Position numbers and translations under genes: made by a program
Assembly: GCA_025456385.1 (NCBI GenBank)
Contig: JALOKS010000010.1
Coordinates: forward strand, 1-19,789
Direction: 5' to 3'
Length of the DNA stretch: 19,789 nucleotides
DNA from: Thermoanaerobaculales bacterium
GTDB taxonomy: Bacteria; Acidobacteriota; Thermoanaerobaculia; Thermoanaerobaculales; Sulfomarinibacteraceae
Shown here: piece by piece, positions 15,730 to 19,789 of the stretch
How positions within the stretch are numbered: position 1 is the first letter of the stretch
How the letters are laid out: every line of letters starts with the position of its first letter
Notes under the pieces: model-generated
The model's input: the letters and a program-made list of their open reading frames with translations, nothing else
Database searches by the model: none
What the model was told of the DNA's origin: nothing

Positions 15730-15737
15730 CGGGCCCG

Positions 15738-15743
15738 AGTTTA
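15738..15743 (-). promoter_or_regulatory. Candidate -10 (TAAACT) for leaderless PIN-PhoH gene
   Basis: On the minus strand TAAACT ends 8 nt before the ATG at 15729, and no Shine-Dalgarno lies between. No good -35 is seen. It shares the 67-bp divergent gap with the thiN promoter. Confidence 0.35.
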
Positions 15744-15784
15744 ACATCGAAGCCCGGCCCGCGGCCGGCCGCTCGCCCCTCCTG

Positions 15785-15790
15785 TACCAT
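15785..15790 (+). promoter_or_regulatory. Candidate -10 (TACCAT) for leaderless thiN
   Basis: TACCAT ends 6 nt before the GTG at 15797, so the transcript would begin at the start codon. A GAGG at 15791-15794 lies only 2 nt from the GTG, too close to act as a normal Shine-Dalgarno. Confidence 0.35.
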
Positions 15791-15796
15791 GAGGCG

Positions 15797-16441
15797 GTGA
15801 GCGGGACCAACCCCGTCCTGGTCGCCGGCGCGCCCCTCGCCTGGACCGCCGAGCTCGCCGCCATCGCGGCGGCCGGCGCGCCAGTCCTCGCGGCCGACTC
15901 CGGCGCCGACAGCCTGGCGCGGCTCGGCCTGCGCGCCGAGCTCGTGATCGGCGACCTCGACTCGATCAGCCCTGCAACGCGCGCCTGGCTGGGCGAGCAG
16001 GCCCTCGTGCACCTGCCCGACCAGGACCGCACCGACCTCGACAAGGCGCTGGCGCACGCCTTCGGGCCGCTCGGCCTCGAGCGCCTCACCGTGCTCGCGG
16101 CGACCGGCGGCCGGCTCGACCACGACGCCGCGAACCTCGGCCTGCTCGCCCGCCTCGCCCTCGGCGAGCGCCTCCGCTTCGTGACCGCCGACGCGACCCT
16201 GATCGCGGTGTCGGGCGCCGTCGAGCTGGCGGCCGTCCCCGGCGAGACCTGGTCGTTCTGGACCTACGACCCGGCGGTCACGGTCCGGCTCGACGGGCTG
16301 CGGTGGCCGGTCGCGGGCGGCGCGCTCTGCCTCGTGGGGCGGCCCTCGGTCTCGAACCTCGCGCTCGCCGACCGCGTGCGCGTGCACGCCGACGGCGGGG
16401 CGGTGGTCGTGATGCGGCAGCACCGTTGTTCGAACGTTTGA
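15797..16441 (+). CDS. thiN: Thiamine pyrophosphokinase (thiamine diphosphokinase)
   Basis: 214 residues from GTG. The enzyme transfers pyrophosphate from ATP to thiamine, making the cofactor thiamine diphosphate. Signature blocks are present in order: A-A-D-S-G-A-D-S-L-A-R-L-G (about 31-43), V-I-G-D-L-D-S-I-S-P (51-60), D-Q-D-R-T-D-L-D-K-A-L (75-85), G-G-R-L-D-H-D-A-A-N (106-115) and, near the end, S-V-S-N-L-A-L-A-D. Length matches bacterial TPKs (about 210-220). An in-frame ATG at 15698 would overlap the divergent phoH coding region and add 33 non-conserved residues, so the GTG is favoured. The C-terminal C-S-N-V and the TGA at 16439-16441 are encoded by an 8-bp repeat, so the native C-terminus may have been slightly shorter or different. 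No TPP riboswitch is visible upstream. Confidence 0.92.
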   Translation: MSGTNPVLVAGAPLAWTAELAAIAAAGAPVLAADSGADSLARLGLRAELVIGDLDSISPATRAWLGEQALVHLPDQDRTDLDKALAHAFGPLGLERLTVLAATGGRLDHDAANLGLLARLALGERLRFVTADATLIAVSGAVELAAVPGETWSFWTYDPAVTVRLDGLRWPVAGGALCLVGRPSVSNLALADRVRVHADGGAVVVMRQHRCSNV

Positions 16442-16452
16442 ACGTTCTAACG
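16429..16452. repeat. 8-bp tandem words at the thiN stop codon
   Basis: TTCGAA, CGTTTGAA and CGTTCTAA follow each other; the middle unit supplies the thiN TGA. Shares the exact 14-mer AACGTTTGAACGTT (16433-16446) with the end of tlyA. Confidence 0.7.
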
Positions 16453-16478
16453 AAAAACCCGGCCAGTGGCCGGGCTTT
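16453..16478 (-). terminator. Rho-independent terminator of tRNA-Gln (probably bidirectional, also serving thiN)
   Basis: A 7-bp perfect GC stem, CCCGGCC-agt-GGCCGGG (16458-16474), lies 13 nt past the tRNA 3' end. On the minus strand it is followed by TTTTT (complement of 16453-16457), the classic form. On the plus strand only CTTT follows, so it is a weaker terminator for thiN. Confidence 0.85.
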
Positions 16479-16487
16479 CGAGATTGT

Positions 16488-16561
16488 TGGCTGGGGTGCA
16501 GGGACTCGAACCCCAATTCTACGGTCCAGAGCCGTATGTCCTACCATTGGACGACACCCCA
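16488..16561 (-). tRNA. tRNA-Gln, anticodon CTG
   Basis: 74 nt on the minus strand including encoded CCA. Acceptor arm TGGGGTG/CACCCCA with discriminator G; D arm GTCC-AATGGTA-GGAC; anticodon stem TACGG/CCGTA with loop CTCTGGA, anticodon CTG reading CAG; 4-nt variable loop; T arm TGGGG-TTCGAGT-CCCTG with two G-T pairs. The T1-A72 pair at the acceptor end is typical of bacterial glutamine tRNAs. It stands alone with its own promoter and terminator. Confidence 0.97.
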
Positions 16562-16576
16562 GCAGTAGGAACGCGC

Positions 16577-16604
16577 ATTATAGCAACCGATCGAAATCGG
16601 TCAA
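16577..16604 (-). promoter_or_regulatory. Sigma-70-type promoter of tRNA-Gln
   Basis: TTGACC (minus, 16604-16599), 16 bp, then TATAAT (16582-16577). The start would be near 16570, about 9 nt before the mature tRNA. A perfect inverted repeat, ACCGAT-cgaa-ATCGGT (16586-16601), fills the spacer and touches the -35. Confidence 0.88.
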
Positions 16605-16620
16605 CCACACACCCGTTGTC

Positions 16621-16707
16621 AATTCTCAGTTCTCAATTTTCAATTTTGAATTCCCCACCACCCTCCCATTTCGAGTGCGGGTGCGTGGGAATTGAGAACT
16701 GAGAATT
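16621..16707. repeat. Inverted-repeat element, copy B (between tRNA-Gln and gdh)
   Basis: An 18-bp perfect inverted repeat has arms at 16621-16638 and 16690-16707 around a 51-bp centre. The centre contains CAATTTTGAATTCCCC and ACCACCCTCCC (16641-16667), shared with copy A, which is in the opposite orientation. The right arm ends 20 bp from the gdh stop codon. The AT-rich arms contrast sharply with the genome background. Confidence 0.85.
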
Positions 16708-16726
16708 TAACATTCGAACCTCGTGA

Positions 16727-18010
16727 TCAGGCCCACCCGCGCAGGTGGCAGGCGGTCGCGACCCGCTGGATCGCGATCATGTAGGCCGCATCGCGCATGT
16801 ACTCGCCGCCCGACTGGGCGAGGTCGGCAACCGCGTTGAAGGCGTTGGTCATCTTCTGGTCGAGGCGCTGCAGGACCTCGTCCTTGGGCCAGAAGAAATT
16901 GGTGTTGCACTGCACCTGCTCGAAGTAGGAGCAGGTGACCCCGCCGGCGTTGCACAGGAAGTCCGGAATCACGTAGACGCCGCGCTGCTTGAGCACCGCG
17001 TCGGCCTCCGGCGTGGTGGGACCGTTGGCGCCCTCGGCGACGATCTTGACCTGCTTGTGGATGCGCTGCACGTTGTCGCCGGTGACCTGGTTCTCGAGCG
17101 CGGCGGGGATCAGGATCGTGACCTCCTGCTCGAGCCAGGCGTCGGCCGCCAGCACCTCGTAGCCGGCCTTGCCGGCCTTCGCCTTGTCGATGGTGCCGAA
17201 GCGGTCGGTGATCGAGAGCAGGAAGTCGACGTCGATGCCGTCGGCCTTGCGGAAGGTGTAGGCGGCGTGGTCGTTGTTGTCCCAGCACGCCACCGCCACC
17301 ACCAGGCCTCCGAGCTCGATGAGCTTCTTGGCCGCATACTGCGCGACGTTGCCGAAGCCCTGGATCGAGGCCTTGACGCCCTTGACCGGGATGCCGGCGC
17401 GCTTGAGGGCCTCGCGCACCGTGTAGATGACGCCGTAGCCGGTGGCCTCGGTGCGGCCGAGCGAGCCGCCGACCTCGACCGGCTTGCCGGTGATGAAGCC
17501 CGGGTAGTGGCCGCCGGCGAGCTTCTCGTACTCGTCCATGATCCACACCATGTGCTGCGGGTTGGTCATGACGTCGGGCGCCGGCACGTCCTGCACCGGG
17601 CCGACGTTGCGCGCCACCTGGCGCACCCAACCACGGCACAGCGCCTCCTGCTCGCGGGGCGAGAGGTCGTGGGGGTCGCAGATCACGCCGCCCTTGCCGC
17701 CGCCGAGCGGGATGTCGACAACCGCGCACTTCCAGGTCATCCAGGTGGCGAGCGCGCGCACCGTGTCGACGGTCTCCTGCGGGTGGAAGCGGATGCCGCC
17801 CTTGGCGGGCCCGCGGGCGTCGTTGTGCTGAACCCGGAAGCCCTTGAAGACCCTCACCTTGCCGTCGTCCATGCGGACCGGGATGGTGAAGTGGAACTCG
17901 CGCTGCGGCCAGCGCAAGAGCTCGCGGATGCCCTCGTCGAGCTGCAGCTTGTCGGCCACCGCGTCGAACTGACGCTGGGCCATCGCGAACGCATTGAACT
18001 CCTTGGACAT
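16727..18010 (-). CDS. gdhA: Glutamate dehydrogenase (Glu/Leu/Phe/Val dehydrogenase family)
   Basis: 427 residues, the usual size of the hexameric bacterial enzyme. It interconverts glutamate with 2-oxoglutarate and ammonia using NAD(P). Active-site blocks: G-P-A-K-G-G-I-R-F-H-P (K70), W-M-T-W-K (K94), G-G-G-K-G-G-V (K106) and D-V-P-A-P-D-V (D146), matching the substrate lysines and catalytic Asp of known GDHs. The Rossmann domain begins at about 185 with G-R-T-E-A-T-G-Y-G-V and I-Q-G-F-G-N-V-A (215-223). The full match to glutamate-type pocket residues makes leucine dehydrogenase unlikely; coenzyme choice is not readable with confidence. The ATG at 18010 has AGGAGG 5 nt upstream (18021-18016), so the longer in-frame ATG at 18163 is rejected. 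A clear promoter and a CRP-like site lie upstream. Confidence 0.96.
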   Translation of the reverse strand: MSKEFNAFAMAQRQFDAVADKLQLDEGIRELLRWPQREFHFTIPVRMDDGKVRVFKGFRVQHNDARGPAKGGIRFHPQETVDTVRALATWMTWKCAVVDIPLGGGKGGVICDPHDLSPREQEALCRGWVRQVARNVGPVQDVPAPDVMTNPQHMVWIMDEYEKLAGGHYPGFITGKPVEVGGSLGRTEATGYGVIYTVREALKRAGIPVKGVKASIQGFGNVAQYAAKKLIELGGLVVAVACWDNNDHAAYTFRKADGIDVDFLLSITDRFGTIDKAKAGKAGYEVLAADAWLEQEVTILIPAALENQVTGDNVQRIHKQVKIVAEGANGPTTPEADAVLKQRGVYVIPDFLCNAGGVTCSYFEQVQCNTNFFWPKDEVLQRLDQKMTNAFNAVADLAQSGGEYMRDAAYMIAIQRVATACHLRGWA

Positions 18011-18025
18011 GAGTGCCTCCTGTGA

Positions 18026-18054
18026 GGGCGCGCCCCGGGCGACAGCTCGCCCGG
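18026..18054 (-). promoter_or_regulatory. Structured 5' leader of the gdh mRNA
   Basis: Between the predicted start (about 18062) and the Shine-Dalgarno the leader can form an 8-bp perfect stem with a 4-nt loop (CCGGGCGA and TCGCCCGG, 18035-18054). It is abutted by the 10-bp palindrome GGGCGCGCCC (18026-18035). At this GC content such stems also arise by chance. Confidence 0.35.
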
Positions 18055-18068
18055 CGCACCCGCCGGTG

Positions 18069-18097
18069 GTTATACCCTGCCGCGGATCGCCCGTCAA
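18069..18097 (-). promoter_or_regulatory. Sigma-70-type promoter of gdh
   Basis: On the minus strand TTGACG (18097-18092), 17 bp spacer, TATAAC (18074-18069); 5/6 match in each box. The transcript would start near 18062, giving a leader of about 52 nt with a strong Shine-Dalgarno. Confidence 0.8.
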
Positions 18098-18100
18098 CGG

Positions 18101-18122
18101 TATTGCGAAATTTTTCACAATA
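18101..18122 (-). promoter_or_regulatory. CRP/FNR-family-like palindromic operator upstream of gdh
   Basis: A 22-bp near-perfect palindrome whose core on the minus strand is TGTGA-AAAATT-TCGCA (18119-18104). This is 9 of 10 specified bases of the CRP consensus TGTGA-N6-TCACA, and TAT/ATA flanks extend the symmetry. Its centre lies about 50 bp before the predicted start, just upstream of the -35, a position fit for an activator. Confidence 0.55.
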
Positions 18123-18169
18123 GCCTGATGGGTGACCTTCGGCCGGCGCTGGCGCCGGTTCACGCCCCC

Positions 18170-19789
18170 TCAGCGCGGGCTGGTCCCGGGCGCGCCCGGA
18201 GACGCTGTCGCGGCGTGCTGGAAGGCCTGCCGCGCCTCGTCGGTGCCGATGATCGCGGCCAGGTCGCCGACCGCGAAGCGGAAGCCCGGATCCGGGTTGG
18301 TGGTGAGCGCGCCGTCGCGAATCACTCCGACCACCGAGGTTCCGGTCGCCTGGCGGACGGCCGCCTCGCCGATCGAGCGCCCCGCGAGCGGGCTGGCCGC
18401 CTCCAGCAGCACCCACTGCAGCTCGAAGTGCTGCTCGGCGGTGCGCAGCTGGGTGAGGGTGCGGTAGCCCCGGCGCACACCGAGGACAGGCGCGAGGAGC
18501 TCGTTTCGCAGGAGCTCGGTGTGGCGCTGGATCTCCGGCACCGGCACTCGGAGATGGAGCAGCGCCTCGCGCGTCATCTCCAGACCGGCCTCGAACTCGG
18601 GCAGCACGACCTCGGTCACCCCGAGCTCGCGGAACACGGGCAGGAAACCTGGGTCGGAGGCCCTCGCCACCACCGCGAGGGCGGGGTTGCGGCGGCGCGC
18701 GGCGACCACGGTGGCGCGCGCCGCGACCATGCCCGGCGTTGTAACCACCAGCAGCCGGGCGCGCTCGACCGCCGCCGCCTCGAGCACCAGCTCCTGGCTC
18801 GCATCGCCGTAGATGACCGGCAGACCGGCTCCCCGACACTCCTCGACGCGCCGGTGGTCGAGCTCGACGATCACCTGCGGCAGGCCGAGCCGGTGGAGGA
18901 CGCGCGCGATCTGCGAGCCGACCCGGCCGCCGCCGACGATGACGACGTGGTTGCCGAGCCCCTCGTCGGGCAGGTTCAGCGTCTCCAGGGGCTCGTGGCG
19001 GAACCACCGCTTGCGGAGCGCGTAGAGGCGCGCGGTCTGGCCGGAGACGAGCGGGGTTGCCACCATGGTCAGGATGGCGACGCTGAGAACGACCGAGAAC
19101 AGCTCGCCGCCGATCGAGCCGGTCTGCACCCCGACGCGCGCGAGCACGAAGGCGAACTCCCCGACCTGGAAGAGCCCGAGCGCGACCGCGAGCGGAATCA
19201 CGTTGCCGTAGCGGAAGGCGCGCGCGAGGCCGGCGAAGATCAGGCCCTTGCCGATGCTGACGGCCACCACCAGCAACGCGACCTCCCGGAGGTGGGCAGC
19301 GAGAAAGGCCGGGTCGAGCAGCATGCCGACCGAGGCGAAGAAGAGCAGGCCGAAGAGGTCGCGCACCGGGATGATGTCGCTCAGCGCCTGGTGGCCGAAG
19401 TCCGACTCGCTGAGCACGATGCCGGCGACGAAGGCGCCGAAGGCGAAGCTCAGGCCGAGGGCGTGGGTGGCGTAGCCGATCCCGAGCCCGATGGCAGTGA
19501 TCGCGAGCAGGAAGAGCTCGCGCGAGCCGAGCTTCGCGATGTGGGCGAGCAGCCGCGGCAGCAGCCTGGTGCCGAGGAGGACCATGGCGGCGAGGAAGGC
19601 GGCCGCCTTGACGGCTGCGAAGCCGAGGACCGGCAGGCCGAACGCGGGGTCGGCAAGCCGCGGCAGGATGATGAGCAGCGGCACCACCGCGAGGTCCTGC
19701 ACGATGAGGATGCCGATCATCACCTTGCTCGAGAGGGTGCCGATCCAGCCCTGGCTCATCAGGGTCTTGAGCAGCACCATGGTGCTCGA
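18170..19789 (-). CDS. CPA2-family monovalent cation/proton antiporter with TrkA-N and TrkA-C domains (5' end outside window)
   Basis: 539 residues are visible and the frame stays open to the window edge. Its first visible residues S-S-T-M-V-L-L-K correspond to a well-conserved internal helix of KefB/YbaL-type antiporters, so roughly the first 130 residues are missing and the ATG at 19780 is not the real start. The membrane part runs to about residue 255, with I-V-Q-D-L-A-V-V-P (about 29-37), F-G-A-F-V-A-G and F-F-A-S-V-G-M-L-L-D-P. A Rossmann TrkA-N (RCK) domain follows, with V-I-V-G-G-G-R-V-G-S (about 282-291), then a TrkA-C domain in the last 100 residues. Such proteins exchange K+ or Na+ for protons across the inner membrane, gated by ligand binding to the RCK domain. 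The glutathione-gated Kef subgroup cannot be assumed. gdh follows on the same strand after 159 bp but has its own promoter. Confidence 0.92.
   Translation of the reverse strand, partial: SSTMVLLKTLMSQGWIGTLSSKVMIGILIVQDLAVVPLLIILPRLADPAFGLPVLGFAAVKAAAFLAAMVLLGTRLLPRLLAHIAKLGSRELFLLAITAIGLGIGYATHALGLSFAFGAFVAGIVLSESDFGHQALSDIIPVRDLFGLLFFASVGMLLDPAFLAAHLREVALLVVAVSIGKGLIFAGLARAFRYGNVIPLAVALGLFQVGEFAFVLARVGVQTGSIGGELFSVVLSVAILTMVATPLVSGQTARLYALRKRWFRHEPLETLNLPDEGLGNHVVIVGGGRVGSQIARVLHRLGLPQVIVELDHRRVEECRGAGLPVIYGDASQELVLEAAAVERARLLVVTTPGMVAARATVVAARRRNPALAVVARASDPGFLPVFRELGVTEVVLPEFEAGLEMTREALLHLRVPVPEIQRHTELLRNELLAPVLGVRRGYRTLTQLRTAEQHFELQWVLLEAASPLAGRSIGEAAVRQATGTSVVGVIRDGALTTNPDPGFRFAVGDLAAIIGTDEARQAFQHAATASPGAPGTSPR

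Noticed and set aside
16442..16726. Checked for a second tRNA or small gene between thiN and gdh
   Set aside because: Only tRNA-Gln, its terminator and promoter, and the repeats are present; the short frames here have repeat-derived sequence.
18143..18158. CCGGCG-ctgg-CGCCGG stem just downstream of the antiporter stop, as a terminator
   Set aside because: Only 6 bp, with no T-tract in either direction; such stems are common by chance at this GC content.

Overview
The window is very GC-rich (about three quarters G+C by eye, with strong G/C third-position bias), which produces long spurious ORFs on the opposite strand and in alternative frames. Gene content suggests a Gram-negative-type bacterium: a periplasmic lytic transglycosylase, a lipoprotein, and a multiheme cytochrome joined to a quinol-oxidising-type b domain. 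The best guess is a high-GC environmental lineage such as Acidobacteriota. Nothing here fixes the phylum. No phage, transposase, CRISPR or toxin-antitoxin gene was found.

Layout. 2-640: 3' end of a Slt-type lytic transglycosylase. 839-2887: an eleven-heme c-type / membrane b-type cytochrome resembling CbcL, preceded by an AT-rich promoter island. 2967-5833: a co-directional cluster of a Trm112-like protein, xseA, xseB and ispA; the last three overlap by 4 bp each. 5883-11357: a 1824-residue membrane protein joining a GT-C glycosyltransferase module, a YYY (DUF2298) module and a C-terminal NHL-type propeller. 11413-12642 (minus): a lipoprotein of the agmatine deiminase / peptidyl-arginine deiminase family. 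12887-14114: tlyA and an OsmC-family gene. 14218-16441: a divergent pair, PIN-PhoH ATPase (minus) and thiamine pyrophosphokinase (plus). 16488-16561 (minus): tRNA-Gln(CUG) with clear promoter and terminator. 16727-18010 (minus): glutamate dehydrogenase with a strong promoter and a CRP-like palindrome. 18170-19789 (minus): 5'-truncated CPA2 cation/proton antiporter.

Much of the window is housekeeping: DNA repair (XseAB), isoprenoid chain synthesis (IspA), ribosome modification (TlyA), RNA metabolism (PIN-PhoH), thiamine cofactor and nitrogen assimilation. xseA-xseB-ispA-dxs-tlyA is a familiar bacterial gene order. Here dxs is absent, and the giant glycosyltransferase fusion and the deiminase lie between ispA and tlyA.

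The less ordinary signal is in non-coding DNA. Several genes without a Shine-Dalgarno have a TANNNT -10-like hexamer ending 6-8 nt before the start codon, consistent with leaderless transcription. Three kinds of short repeat (a 7-bp tandem array, 8-bp tandem words, and two related inverted-repeat elements) sit between genes at 12.8-16.7 kb. At three gene ends the repeat supplies or adjoins the stop codon.
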